NCBI GenBank assembly: GCA_902799705.1
Contig: CADCBP010000020.1
Span: 1 to 64,000, forward strand
Length of the DNA stretch: 64,000 nt
Source of the DNA: an uncultured Bacteroidales bacterium
Lineage (GTDB): Bacteria; Bacteroidota; Bacteroidia; Bacteroidales; Paludibacteraceae
Reading direction: 5' to 3'
Part shown: piece after piece, positions 1 through 7,617 of the stretch
Position numbering within the stretch: the stretch's first letter is position 1
Layout of the letters: every line of letters begins with the position of its first letter
Made by a program: the position numbers and the translations under genes
Notes under the pieces: generated by a model
Seen by the model: only the letters and a program-made list of their open reading frames with translations
Database searches by the model: none
What the model was told of the DNA's origin: nothing

Positions 1-1
1 T

Positions 2-535
2 GCCGTCACCACCAAACCGCACACGGATCTCTGGCAACGGACGTATTACCATTTCCGTAATGACAATGCGCCTGTCCTGCAGATGAAGACGAACGAGCGG
101 TTCTTCTCGTTTGTTGTGAAGACTGATTTCTCGCAGAGTCATCATCGGTTTGACCAGTGCGGTATTGTGATGTATTTGGATAGCGAGAACTGGCTCAAAG
201 CGTCTGTAGAGTACGAAAACGAGCAGTTCCAACACCTCGGCTCAGTGGTCACTAATGGCGGCTACTCGGACTGGGCGACAACCGCTATTCCTGCGGACGT
301 GAAGACTATGTGGTATCGCTTCTCGCGGAGGGAGAACGATTACTGTATCGAGTGCTCCACCGATGGTGTGCATTTCAATCAGATGCGTATCTGCCACATG
401 CACGCAGGAGCCGAAGAGATTTGTTTTGGTATCTATGCCTGTTCGCCGGAGGACTCGTCCTTCACAGCTCTTTTCTCAGACATGAAGATAACCGCCTGTG
501 CATGGCAAGCCCATGATGGTCAACAACCGGATTAA
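2..535 (+). CDS. DUF1349 (REE1-like) protein, 5' end outside window
   Basis: The frame is open from base 2, so the start codon lies upstream of the window; about 177 codons are visible. The opening TDLWQRTYYHF, the central KTDFS and FDQCGIVMY stretches and the DGVHFNQMR segment match DUF1349 proteins, which fold as concanavalin-A-like beta sandwiches and were named from the yeast regulator of enolase REE1. The molecular role in bacteria is not established; a carbohydrate-binding function is only a guess from the fold. There is no visible signal peptide because the N-terminus is missing. The next gene starts 2 nt after the stop, so it is probably the first visible gene of a + strand operon. 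Confidence 0.8.
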   Translation, partial: AVTTKPHTDLWQRTYYHFRNDNAPVLQMKTNERFFSFVVKTDFSQSHHRFDQCGIVMYLDSENWLKASVEYENEQFQHLGSVVTNGGYSDWATTAIPADVKTMWYRFSRRENDYCIECSTDGVHFNQMRICHMHAGAEEICFGIYACSPEDSSFTALFSDMKITACAWQAHDGQQPD

Positions 536-537
536 CA

Positions 538-1206
538 ATGCCACACTACGAGATACATAGTTGCGAGCAGATGATGGAACTCATCCAGCAGCTCGGATTC
601 CTGCCGCTTTTAGCAAGCGGCATATCCGGCTATTCAGCGGAAGAGATGGCGGACGAGGAATGTCGTTACGTCGTCTTTCCGGACGGCGGATGGGACTGGC
701 CGTTATGGAAATGGAAAGGCATTATCATCAACGAGAGTGATTGTGTATATGGCAAGTTTTTCAACGGTAAGGCCGGCTTCATCAGTCGCTCTTGGTGGCC
801 GCATTTCTGCAACTGGCGTCGCAGTCTCTATCACATGCCGGAGAACGGCAGTATAGAAGGCATCATCTACCAGACGCTCTGCGAACAGGATAGTATCATC
901 AATCGGGACTTGCGAGCGGCATGCGGCTTCTCCGGTCCGAAGATGCGGAGCAAGTTCGACGGATATGTGACGCGCCTTCAGATGACAACGCGCGTGGTGA
1001 CGGAAGATTTCGTCTATCCGCGTGACAAGCATAATCGTGAATACGGTTGGGGATGGTCGTTACTCACCACTCCCGAACGGCTATATGGCAAGGACACATG
1101 TTCCGTAGATTGCTCGCCGGAGGAATCATATCGGCTAATGACCGAGCACTTACATACCATCCTTCCGTATGCGACCGACAAACAGATAAGCAAACTATTG
1201 AGATAA
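538..1206 (+). CDS. AlkZ-related protein
   Basis: 222 residues. It resembles the family annotated as AlkZ-related in Bacteroidales: a shortened relative of the winged-helix glycosylase superfamily AlkZ/YcaQ, which removes bulky or crosslinked alkyl bases. Typical stretches are GWDWPLWKWKG near residue 57, the RAACGFSG segment near 126, SKFDGYVTRLQM near 136 and YGWGWSLLTTPE near 168. Full AlkZ is nearly twice as long, so whether this short form has glycosylase activity is unknown. It starts 2 nt after the DUF1349 stop and ends 3 nt before the hydrolase, so the genes are surely cotranscribed. A broken AlkD-like gene lies 1.2 kb downstream, which gives the cluster an alkylation-repair flavour. 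Confidence 0.75.
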   Translation: MPHYEIHSCEQMMELIQQLGFLPLLASGISGYSAEEMADEECRYVVFPDGGWDWPLWKWKGIIINESDCVYGKFFNGKAGFISRSWWPHFCNWRRSLYHMPENGSIEGIIYQTLCEQDSIINRDLRAACGFSGPKMRSKFDGYVTRLQMTTRVVTEDFVYPRDKHNREYGWGWSLLTTPERLYGKDTCSVDCSPEESYRLMTEHLHTILPYATDKQISKLLR

Positions 1207-1209
1207 TCT

Positions 1210-1902
1210 ATGAGCGAACTAACCATCAACGGTCGTAAGTGCCTGCTATACGAATGCGGCGACCAACCGCAAGTGCTGCTCATTCAGTCGATGGGTGAGC
1301 ATGAGAATGCTACGTTGGATGCGGAGATAGAGGCCATTAAAGAGGCGGTTAATGTGCCGTTTGTTTTTGCGGGCTTTGCGATAAGCGATTGGGAAGAAGA
1401 ACTCACGCCGTGGCATGACCCGAATATCTCTCCGCGCAAATCGGTTGGTGACTATGTGTTTGAGACTTTGGGCTTTATTACGGAGCAACTGATGCCATAC
1501 ATATTTGAGCGTTACGGCAAGTTACCGATTGTGTTGGGAGGATATTCTTTGGCAGGTTTATTTGCGCGTTGGGCGGTCTGCAAAGAGGAATGCTTTGATG
1601 CAGTTGCAGCCGCATCTCCTTCGCTATGGATTGCAGCATGGAAAGGCTTTTCTGATGCACATGAGGTGTATGCACGTTATGTCTACCTCAGTCTCGGCGA
1701 CCGCGAGGAAATCACGAAAAACAAAGCCATCGCACAGGTGGGCAACAACATCCGTTGGGAATACGATCATCTGCAACGCACAATAGGTCCCGACCATTGC
1801 ACGCTTGTTTTGGAAAAGGGAGGTCATTTTGTTACTCCGCATCTTCGCCTCGCACGTGGCTTTGCTTGGTGTATCAATAAACTGACAGTACACAATGAAT
1901 GA
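1210..1902 (+). CDS. Alpha/beta hydrolase (putative esterase)
   Basis: 230 residues, no signal peptide, so probably cytoplasmic. The nucleophile elbow is GGYSLAG with Ser113, and His206 in the GGHFVTPH stretch is the likely catalytic histidine; an Asp near residue 177 (SLGDREE) could complete the triad. The fold resembles the esterase D / ferric-enterobactin-esterase type, but the substrate cannot be read from sequence. It sits in the same tight + strand series as its neighbours, 3 nt after the AlkZ-related gene and 2 nt before the start of the damaged GNAT gene. Confidence 0.75.
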   Translation: MSELTINGRKCLLYECGDQPQVLLIQSMGEHENATLDAEIEAIKEAVNVPFVFAGFAISDWEEELTPWHDPNISPRKSVGDYVFETLGFITEQLMPYIFERYGKLPIVLGGYSLAGLFARWAVCKEECFDAVAAASPSLWIAAWKGFSDAHEVYARYVYLSLGDREEITKNKAIAQVGNNIRWEYDHLQRTIGPDHCTLVLEKGGHFVTPHLRLARGFAWCINKLTVHNE

Positions 1903-1904
1903 GC

Positions 1905-2404
1905 ATGGAAACTGATAAAATCATATTACGACCATGGCGAGAGAGTGATGCAGAAGCGTTATGCTTCTGATCCGAATGTGGGACCTCGTGCCGGATGGCC
2001 ACCGCATAAGAGCGTGGAAGAAAGTCTGGAGATAATCCGGACGGTCTTTCACAATGATCATACATGGGCGATTGAACTCAAGCAGACCGGCGAATCTATC
2101 GGTTGCATAGGCTATTATCTGTATGGAGAAAGCAACATAACCATCGGTGAACATGATGCAGAGGTCGGTTATTGGGTTGCCAAACCTTATTGGAACCAAG
2201 GTATATGTTCGGAGTCGTTGCGTCTGATGATTGACTACTGTTTCCAAGAGCAGCATTTCGAGGTGCTATGGTGTGACTGCTTTGTAGATAATCCAGCCTC
2301 TGAACGTGTGATGCACAAATGCGGCTTCCGCGATACCGGTGCTTTCAATCTATGTAGCCATCTCTACCTCGGCGACGACCGTCTTGTGAAGATCATGCGG
2401 CTGG
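1905..2404 (+). pseudogene. GNAT acetyltransferase, frameshifted near the N-terminus
   Basis: From ATG 1905 one reads METDKIILRPWRESDAEAL, the first strand and helix of a GNAT domain, and then hits a stop at 1968. The rest of the domain (from about 1955: RYASDPNVGPRAGW, then the acetyl-CoA loop region near PYWNQGICSESLRL and ERVMHKCGFRDTG) is in another frame that opens only at GTG 1945. About 8 nt appear to be missing around 1958-1968, where relatives have a YRYAS-type sequence. The frame then continues without a stop into an AlkD-like domain. RimJ/RimL-type acetyltransferases modify N-termini or small substrates; the target here is unknown. It could still make a truncated protein from 1945. 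Confidence 0.7.
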
Positions 2405-3007
2405 ATGGATCTGCGTATATCGAGACTAAACTCTTTGCTTTACAAGACCAAGCATACGCAGACTTTCAAAGCAAGTTACTGCCGACTGTCAAACGCGAGA
2501 CGGTTATTGGTGTGCGGACACCGGACTTGCGCAAAATGGCGAAGCAAATCTGCAAGACTCCTGCTGCGCAAGAGTTCGCACGCGTTTATCCTATCGGAAG
2601 AGAAAGATTTCAACACCTGTATTGCATATCTGGAGCAGTTCCTGCCGTATGTGGATAATTGGGCAACATGTGACCAACTATCGCCGTGTTGCTTTAAGAA
2701 GCATACTCAAGAACTATTACCGCTTATTCGCAAGTGGATGAGAAGCAAGCACACCTATACGAAACGCTTTGGAATATGCACGCTGATGCGTTACTTTTTG
2801 GACGATACTTTCCGACCGGAGTACATGGAATGGGTTGCTTCTATCAAAAGCGATGAGTATTACATCCGCATGATGCAAGCGTGGTTCTTTGCTACGGCTT
2901 TCGCCAAACAATGGGATGCCACGCTGCCCTATATTGAGCAACATCGTTTAGAGAAGGATACGCACAACAAAACTATCCAGAAAGCCATTGAGAGTTTCCG
3001 TATCACC
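2396..3007 (+). pseudogene. AlkD-like DNA alkylation repair protein, broken
   Basis: The N-terminal part (IETKLFALQDQAYADFQSKL, VIGVRTPDLRKMAKQ) is in the frame of the preceding GNAT domain. The remainder, from about 2576 (HAFILSEEKDFN, YVDNWATCDQLSP, TKRFGICTLMRYFL, AWFFATAFAKQW, HNKTIQKAIESFRIT), is in the next frame. Compared with family members from memory, about 15 residues around the HLYYEE helix are missing at the junction, and the C-terminal tail after FRIT is missing as well. AlkD-type HEAT-repeat glycosylases excise N3/N7-alkylpurines using conserved Trp and Asp residues, still visible as NW and CD. As read, no intact protein can be made. Confidence 0.75.
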
Positions 3008-3547
3008 GAAGCATTCGCAGGGCGTGCCGATGTGCTGACACCGGACTTGCCCATGCATCCGCAGGACGCGCTATGTTTCATTCGCGAACTAATTGGCAGA
3101 GAAAAGCCCGACTTGCTCGTAGGGAATAGTTGCGGTGCATTCTATGCGCAAATGATAGCTCCAATAAAATCCATTCCTGCGCTGCTGGGCAATCCGCATT
3201 TCCGGATGTCAGAGTTCCTAAGCCAACGTATAGGGCAGCACGATTACAATTCGCCACGCAAGGATGGCAAGCAGTCTTTCGTTATTGATGAGGCATTGGT
3301 AAAAGAGTTTGCCGCACTGGAGGCTACGCAATTCGACAACTGCAATCCTCAGCTTAGAGACCAAGTGTGGGGTTTATTCGGAGAGCAAGATACTTTAGCG
3401 CATTTTGAACCGCTCTTCTTGAAATACTATTCGCATTCATTCCATTTTCCCGGAGGTCATACTCCCACCGCTGATGAAGTCCGTACATGGTACGTACCGC
3501 TGGCAGAGAGGATGTTAATTGAACTATCATACACAAACGAGGTGTGA
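3008..3547 (+). pseudogene. YqiA/UPF0227-like esterase, N-terminus missing
   Basis: Directly after the AlkD-like FRIT stretch, in the same frame, comes ADVLTPDLPMHPQDAL, then LLVGNSCGAF with the nucleophile serine, a GNPHF loop and FPGGHTPTADEV with the catalytic histidine. This is the body of a YqiA-type esterase. The expected first strand and the oxyanion-hole region (an HGF motif in relatives) are absent, which suggests an in-frame deletion that fused the remnant to AlkD. It is the last gene of the cluster; the stop is at 3545-3547, followed by a 750-bp gene-free stretch. Confidence 0.65.
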
Positions 3548-3620
3548 GGCGTTTGTCGTTTACTATCTAATTCACTTTGACGGTTCCCTTTTCGTCGCTA
3601 CCGCGCAGGCGCGCGAGCGC

Positions 3621-3933
3621 GAGCAGACTTGTGAGGTGCACGGAGAGGTTGGAGACTTATGGTTTGAGTATGAGCACGGAGACTTTTGGGGTTAACGGAA
3701 TTGATGAAGACTCACATGGTCTGCGCGTAAAAGGAGACTTGTAAAGTCGCATAAAGTGAAGACCTTTGATGTGTAAAAAAAAGAGACTCTTAATGTCGTT
3801 GCTACGAGCAGACTTTTGAAAATGTTTACACGTGCAGACTTCGGCACTTTTGAAATAATGGAGACCTTTGCTTTGAGGGCGAGAGCGTCCTAATTTAGAA
3901 ATTTGCGTTTGCATATTCCGCTTTGAAAGACTC
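3621..3933. repeat. Array of AAGTCT-type short repeats, period 24-28 bp
   Basis: On the + strand a core AGACTT/AGACTC/AGACCT occurs at 3625, 3653, 3680, 3708, 3735, 3760, 3784, 3810, 3836 and 3862, with an outlying copy at 3928. Intervals between the first ten are 28, 27, 28, 27, 25, 24, 26, 26 and 26 bp. On the - strand each unit reads RRGTCT, then usually C/G/T and C, then 16-20 bp of unrelated sequence. The period is not a multiple of three, so this is not a coding repeat. The array lies downstream of the tyrosine recombinase, in its orientation, and is followed by a hairpin at 3984-4009. I do not recognise this as a known element. Confidence 0.7.
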
Positions 3934-4297
3934 GCTAAAATCAGCCGATATAGCAGGGCGGTTGGGGCTCTCCAGAGGGAAAAGACGAAAGATTTTGCTA
4001 TCTTTCGTCGCTATCTGGCTTATTTACAGCATTTTACAATTTCATAGACCGGACAAATAGCGAAAACCGGAACAAAATGAGCACTAAAAAGTAGGCTCTG
4101 CCCTTGTAAATACTGGTTGTTCCTCGGTTTTTTGAAATAGCGAAAAAATAGGTGTTTTCTTGAAAAACAGAAGAAGTAAGAAACCGTATTAAACAATTAT
4201 ACCACGCTTTTCGGGCGTCAGACCTATATTTTACACGAATGCTCATGATGTTCGTTTGGTCTAATCGTCCTAAAAAGCGTGGTATAACTATGCAAAT
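3934..4297. other. Gene-free region between the array and the recombinase gene
   Basis: I see no convincing gene here. A 9-bp perfect hairpin stem (GACGAAAGA / TCTTTCGTC) lies at 3984-3992 / 4001-4009. A 15-bp perfect inverted repeat is at 4197-4211 / 4273-4287. A 70-codon open frame on the - strand (4034-4246) overlaps one arm; it has no family resemblance I trust. Confidence 0.5.
4197..4287. repeat. 15-bp perfect inverted-repeat pair beside the recombinase
   Basis: TTATACCACGCTTTT at 4197-4211 is the exact reverse complement of 4273-4287; the arms enclose 61 bp. The right arm is 10 bp from the end of the recombinase gene. Possible roles are recombination sites of an invertible segment, an element end, or a long-loop hairpin after the recombinase mRNA. 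Confidence 0.75.
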
Positions 4298-5536
4298 TTA
4301 GAACTCAGGAGCTATCTTATTGATACGTTCAATAAGGCTCTCATCAATGTGATTAGCGTAGCGGAAGGTCATGCTAAGGTCGCTGTGACCAACTATCTGA
4401 ACGACGTCCAAGTCGGTGGCACCTGCTTTCAGCAGATTGTTAATTCCGCTATCTCTGAGAGAATAGAGTTGATATTCTCTCGGCAATTTCAACGCTTCTC
4501 TCATTCGATCCCAGATGATAGTGAACGAGTGTGATGCAGCAGGAGTCTGGCTCGGTTTCCATGTACCTGCACCGAAGACGAAATCATCCGGTTTGGCTCC
4601 ACGAATATGGTCACGTAATAAGGCTTCCAATTTATCATCCATACGACAGTTATGGTCTTTGCCGTTTTTCTTCTGCGACCCTTTCATTTCGATACAATGT
4701 TTCTCGAAGTTCAACTGTTCCACCTTGACGCGTGTAATCTCTACCGGACGCAGGAAGGATTTATACACCAGTTGCATAACGATGATGAATGCAGGATTCT
4801 TTTCCCTAAAGTATGCAACAATTCTGTCGCGAACTTCCTTGGGGATAATGGTACGATCTTTACCCTGCGCTTTCTTTTGTTTGAGGTGTTCAAACGGATT
4901 GACACGGGCGTAACTCTTTTCCATCGCCCAACTAAACAACGCACGCGCGAGTTTTATATTATTATTGTACGTACGCGGACTTACGCGATCTTCCCTTATT
5001 TTCTTGCGGACAGACTTCTTGCCTTTCGAGTTGTTGCCAAGAAGCACGAACTCCATGTACTGGTTCGCCTGCGTCTGCGAGAAAACGGAAGCGGCAATAG
5101 ATGGACAGTTATTATGCACCCATTGCTTGAATTGTTTACAGAAGCAACTATAGCTTCGCATAGTCGTTTCTTTCAACTCACCACATCGATCTTTTTCATA
5201 CAGGTCAATTACCTGCTCCAACGGAGTGTAAAAGCGAACATTATCACCCGTATAACTTTCCTGCGTACCTATACCATAAGCAGGAATGTTTTGCTGAAGA
5301 TTGATAAAACCGGCAGCAAGTTGATTGTTGATTTGAAGAATAATAGCGCTGGTCTGCAATTTGAACTCGGTAAGAGTTTTGCAGCGCTTACGCTCGCGGT
5401 TCATCATAATACGAACGCGCTCTAAATCTTGAACGATAGGGTTAAGCTTGTAGTACTCAATGTACCAACCTTTAGAATTGTGTTTGAGCTCTGCGGGAAC
5501 AAATTGCCTTAGGGCTCCAAAATTTTGAACCAACAT
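4298..5536 (-). CDS. Tyrosine-type site-specific recombinase (phage integrase family)
   Basis: 412 residues. The layout is an arm-binding N-terminal domain (about 1-105), a SAM-like core-binding domain (about 106-215) and a catalytic domain (about 225-412). Catalytic residues visible are Arg263 (FLRPVEI), Arg361 (YSLRDSG), His384 (GHSDL) and the nucleophile Tyr393 (FRYAN), with lysines near 285-290. The box-II histidine that usually precedes Arg by three residues is Tyr358 here. The family cuts and rejoins DNA for integration, excision or inversion. The gene lies next to a tRNA-Leu (5700-5783), a typical integration site, and between two sets of inverted repeats plus the AAGTCT array. No other phage or conjugation genes are visible, so this is a solitary or minimal element. 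Confidence 0.92.
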   Translation of the reverse strand: MLVQNFGALRQFVPAELKHNSKGWYIEYYKLNPIVQDLERVRIMMNRERKRCKTLTEFKLQTSAIILQINNQLAAGFINLQQNIPAYGIGTQESYTGDNVRFYTPLEQVIDLYEKDRCGELKETTMRSYSCFCKQFKQWVHNNCPSIAASVFSQTQANQYMEFVLLGNNSKGKKSVRKKIREDRVSPRTYNNNIKLARALFSWAMEKSYARVNPFEHLKQKKAQGKDRTIIPKEVRDRIVAYFREKNPAFIIVMQLVYKSFLRPVEITRVKVEQLNFEKHCIEMKGSQKKNGKDHNCRMDDKLEALLRDHIRGAKPDDFVFGAGTWKPSQTPAASHSFTIIWDRMREALKLPREYQLYSLRDSGINNLLKAGATDLDVVQIVGHSDLSMTFRYANHIDESLIERINKIAPEF

Positions 5537-5542
5537 AGTAAT

Positions 5543-5587
5543 TTTTTTTCTTCCGCCAACCTTTTCTGATTGGCGGGAGAAAAAAAG
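5543..5587. repeat. Palindrome just upstream of the recombinase start
   Basis: CCGCCAA at 5553-5559 pairs with TTGGCGG at 5570-5576, flanked by a T-run on one side and an A-run on the other, so the stem extends to about 45 bp. It begins 7 bp from the recombinase start codon. It could be a bidirectional terminator, an attenuator in the integrase leader, or a recombinase binding site. Confidence 0.6.
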
Positions 5588-5608
5588 TTAAACAATGTTA
5601 TTAACGAC

Positions 5609-5638
5609 AAATGACTTCCACATCTGTGAAAGTCATTT
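5609..5638. repeat. 30-bp imperfect palindrome
   Basis: AAATGACTT at 5609-5617 and AAGTCATTT at 5630-5638 form the outer arms, and CACA/TGTG forms an inner stem. It lies between the integrase and tRNA-Leu(GAG). The outer arm contains AAGTCA, close to but not the same as the array core AAGTCT. Confidence 0.6.
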
Positions 5639-5659
5639 GGGCAGATTTTGGGTCGATTT

Positions 5660-5678
5660 TTACGCGTCTCACGCGTAA
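5660..5678. repeat. 19-bp perfect palindrome TTACGCGT-CTC-ACGCGTAA
   Basis: Two 8-bp arms around a 3-bp centre, 21 bp from the tRNA-Leu(GAG) 3' end. The position between integrase and tRNA suggests a recombinase or excisionase site; this is inference. Confidence 0.6.
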
Positions 5679-5699
5679 CTTATTGATTTTCAACCCTTG

Positions 5700-5783
5700 T
5701 GCGCAGGATGAGACTCGAACTCACACGATCTTGCGACCACTACCCCCTCAAAGTAGCGTGTATACCAATTTCACCACCTGCGC
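5700..5783 (-). tRNA. tRNA-Leu (anticodon GAG)
   Basis: Reading the - strand, the acceptor GCGCAGG pairs with CCTGCGC, the T-loop stretch is GTTCGAGTC, and the anticodon loop TTGAGGG on a CTACT/GGTAG stem gives GAG. There is a long variable arm as expected for leucine. The discriminator is A and CCA is not encoded. It is the last gene of the Gly-Leu-Leu cluster and the one closest to the integrase. Confidence 0.95.
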
Positions 5784-5816
5784 GTCGCGTCAGCGACGCT
5801 CCATCAAAGAGCGTTG

Positions 5817-5898
5817 TGCCCAGAACAGGACTCGAACCTGCACACCTCGCGGCATGCGCACCTGAAACGCACGCGTCTACCAATTCCGCCATCTGGGC
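5817..5898 (-). tRNA. tRNA-Leu (anticodon CAG)
   Basis: The acceptor GCCCAGA pairs with TCTGGGC, discriminator A. The anticodon loop TTCAGGT on a TGCGT/GCGCA stem gives CAG, and a long variable arm is present. It lies 33 nt upstream of tRNA-Leu(GAG) in the same transcript. Confidence 0.95.
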
Positions 5899-6024
5899 TT
5901 CGCGTGACTCGCGGCACGCCGCTCGATTACGCCTACGTATTGTGCTACGCTTTTCGGTCTGCAAAACTACGTTTTACATCCCGAGGTTTATTGGACCCTC
6001 TTTTGCCTAACGGCAAAAAAAAAG

Positions 6025-6097
<73 letters not shown>

Positions 6098-6196
6098 ATT
6101 CTTTTTTAATCTTTGTAACAAGTAAAAGATCGTTGCTTCTCAAAAGCGCTTAAAGCGTTTTTTTTCTCAAACATACGTTCTCGATCAAAAGCGGGT

Positions 6197-6230
6197 GCAA
6201 AAGTACTGCTTTTTTTTGAATTGACCAAAT
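6197..6230 (-). promoter_or_regulatory. Promoter of the tRNA Gly-Leu-Leu cluster
   Basis: The - strand carries TTTGG at 6229-6225 and TACTTTTGC at 6205-6197, separated by an A-rich spacer, the Bacteroidota -33/-7 arrangement. The start-site region reads GCACCCGC, as at the tRNA-Cys and tRNA-fMet promoters. Confidence 0.75.
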
Positions 6231-6261
6231 TTTTTCGCAAAAAAATGCAAAAAAAATGCAT

Positions 6262-7152
6262 TTATAGCCATCCTAAGCCTGCGACGACCAGTGTTGATAG
6301 CATCAAAACAGGCATTTGTCGGTCGAGTTCACTGCTCTCATGTGTCCATATAAACCAGAGGTGCCAAACCCAAACAGGCGTCACGCAAAGTACCCACCAG
6401 TGGCCGAGACAGATGAAGATAAGAATACAAATGACGAGTAATCCTGTTTGGTAGATTTTTCCCCCGCGCACGCCTAACATGCTTGCGAGAGTGCGCTTCC
6501 CGTGCGCGCGATCATTATTCATATCGCGCACATTATTGAGGTTCAGCACTCCCACACAGGGTAAACCGATGGCGACACCGCACCAAACCGCTTCGGCGGT
6601 GAGTGTCTGTGTCTGCAGATAGTACCCTCCGAGAGTGCTGAGTAGTCCGAAGAACAGGAACACGCCCAAGTCGCCCAGTCCTAAATATCCGTAGCTATGC
6701 TTGCCGAGGGTGTAAGTGACGGCGCCGATGATGGCGAGTGCTCCTAATCCTAAGAAGATGAGAATATTTGATATTTGAGATTGGATGTTGGAGATTGGTA
6801 AGCCGAAAGCGGTAAAGATGAGAGCCGAGCCAAAGAGAACACATAAAGCCAAAAACAGCCAAATCATTCTTTTAATCTGTTTTTCCGTGATAGTACCGGC
6901 TTGTAATCCGTATGCGGTCCGTCCTTTCTGATTGGTATCCGTCCCCTTTAGAGCATCTCCAAGCTCGTTGCTTAAGTTGCTGAGAATCTGCAGACTGAGA
7001 GTAGTCAGAATGGCGAGAATGAAAACCAATACACCCTTTCCTTCAAGGAGGGGGTGGAGGTTGCCTTTCCCGGCTAAACCAGTTCCTAGAACGATACCTG
7101 ACATGGAGAGAGGCAAAGTGCGGAGACGGAGAGATTGAATATAGGGGGACAT
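6262..7152 (-). CDS. menA: 1,4-dihydroxy-2-naphthoate polyprenyltransferase (MenA)
   Basis: 296 residues with eight or nine predicted membrane segments. UbiA-family prenyltransferases carry two Asp-rich motifs for Mg-diphosphate binding: here NLSNELGDALKGTD near residue 60 and NLNNVRDMNNDR near 205. MenA attaches the polyprenyl tail to 1,4-dihydroxy-2-naphthoate in menaquinone synthesis at the inner membrane. It is the last gene of the GH53-NUDIX-TtcA-DUF486-MenA operon. A segment near 6765-6799 (ISNIQSQISNI) is encoded by GGAGATT-like heptamers and seems an expansion in a loop. Other UbiA members remain possible, but the KGTD motif favours MenA. Confidence 0.88.
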   Translation of the reverse strand: MSPYIQSLRLRTLPLSMSGIVLGTGLAGKGNLHPLLEGKGVLVFILAILTTLSLQILSNLSNELGDALKGTDTNQKGRTAYGLQAGTITEKQIKRMIWLFLALCVLFGSALIFTAFGLPISNIQSQISNILIFLGLGALAIIGAVTYTLGKHSYGYLGLGDLGVFLFFGLLSTLGGYYLQTQTLTAEAVWCGVAIGLPCVGVLNLNNVRDMNNDRAHGKRTLASMLGVRGGKIYQTGLLVICILIFICLGHWWVLCVTPVWVWHLWFIWTHESSELDRQMPVLMLSTLVVAGLGWL

Positions 7153-7157
7153 ATTTG

Positions 7158-7204
7158 AAGGTGAAAGGTGAAAAGTGAAAAGTGAAAGGTGAAAGGTGAA
7201 AAGA
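7158..7204. repeat. (GGTGAAA)n heptamer repeat
   Basis: Six to seven copies of GGTGAAA with AGTGAAA variants fill the gap between DUF486 and MenA. The same unit recurs inside the signal-peptide codons of BamA (26223) and DUF6089 (27709). Confidence 0.85.
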
Positions 7205-7212
7205 GGAAGGAG

Positions 7213-7584
7213 TTATTTGAATCCGAAAACAAAATAGACGGCGCCGATGAGAAAGAGGCATGCCACGAAATGATTCCATCGCAGCGGCATTTGGAAAGCG
7301 AGGGCGGAGAATACCACAAAGACCACCAGGGTAATCACTTCCTGAATGACCTTCAGTTGCATCAGCGTGAAGGGTCCGCCATTACCGGCAAAGCCAATCC
7401 TGTTTGCCGGCACTTGCAGACAATACTCGAAGAAAGCAATGCCCCAGGAGAGGAGGATGACAAAGATAAGAGGCGTGGCATGAGTGAAGAAACCTGTCTG
7501 TTGCAGTTTCAGATGTCCGTACCACGCGAGCGTCATGAAGATATTCGACGCTAAGAGTAATAAGATGGTGTATAATCCGTTCAT
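7213..7584 (-). CDS. DMT-type membrane protein, DUF486
   Basis: 123 residues forming about four transmembrane helices, the size of a half-transporter. The FAGNGGPFTLMQLKVIQEVITL stretch near residue 67 is typical of DUF486, a member of the drug/metabolite transporter clan. The substrate is unknown. It lies between TtcA and MenA in an operon, 7 nt after the TtcA stop. Confidence 0.85.
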   Translation of the reverse strand: MNGLYTILLLLASNIFMTLAWYGHLKLQQTGFFTHATPLIFVILLSWGIAFFEYCLQVPANRIGFAGNGGPFTLMQLKVIQEVITLVVFVVFSALAFQMPLRWNHFVACLFLIGAVYFVFGFK

Positions 7585-7586
7585 TT

Positions 7587-7617
7587 ATGGGTTATGGGTT
7601 ATGGGTTATGGGTTGCG
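7587..7617. repeat. (GGGTTAT)n heptamer repeat
   Basis: About four copies of GGGTTAT/GGGTTGC overlap the 3' end of the TtcA gene, so its last residues PQPITHNP are encoded by the repeat, and run up to the DUF486 start. Confidence 0.85.

Noticed and set aside
3657..3914. 85-codon open frame on the - strand over the repeat array
   Set aside because: Repeat period is out of frame with codons and the protein resembles nothing; an open frame by chance.
3621..3933. CRISPR array
   Set aside because: The conserved part is only 6-8 bp, the period is 24-28 bp with variable length, and there are no cas genes in the window.
4034..4246. 70-codon open frame on the - strand between array and recombinase
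   Set aside because: Its start lies within the inverted-repeat segment, there is no promoter or recognisable family, and the composition is like the AT-rich non-coding flank.
4652..5425. 257-codon open frame antisense to the recombinase
   Set aside because: The recombinase has all catalytic motifs on the - strand; this is a shadow frame.
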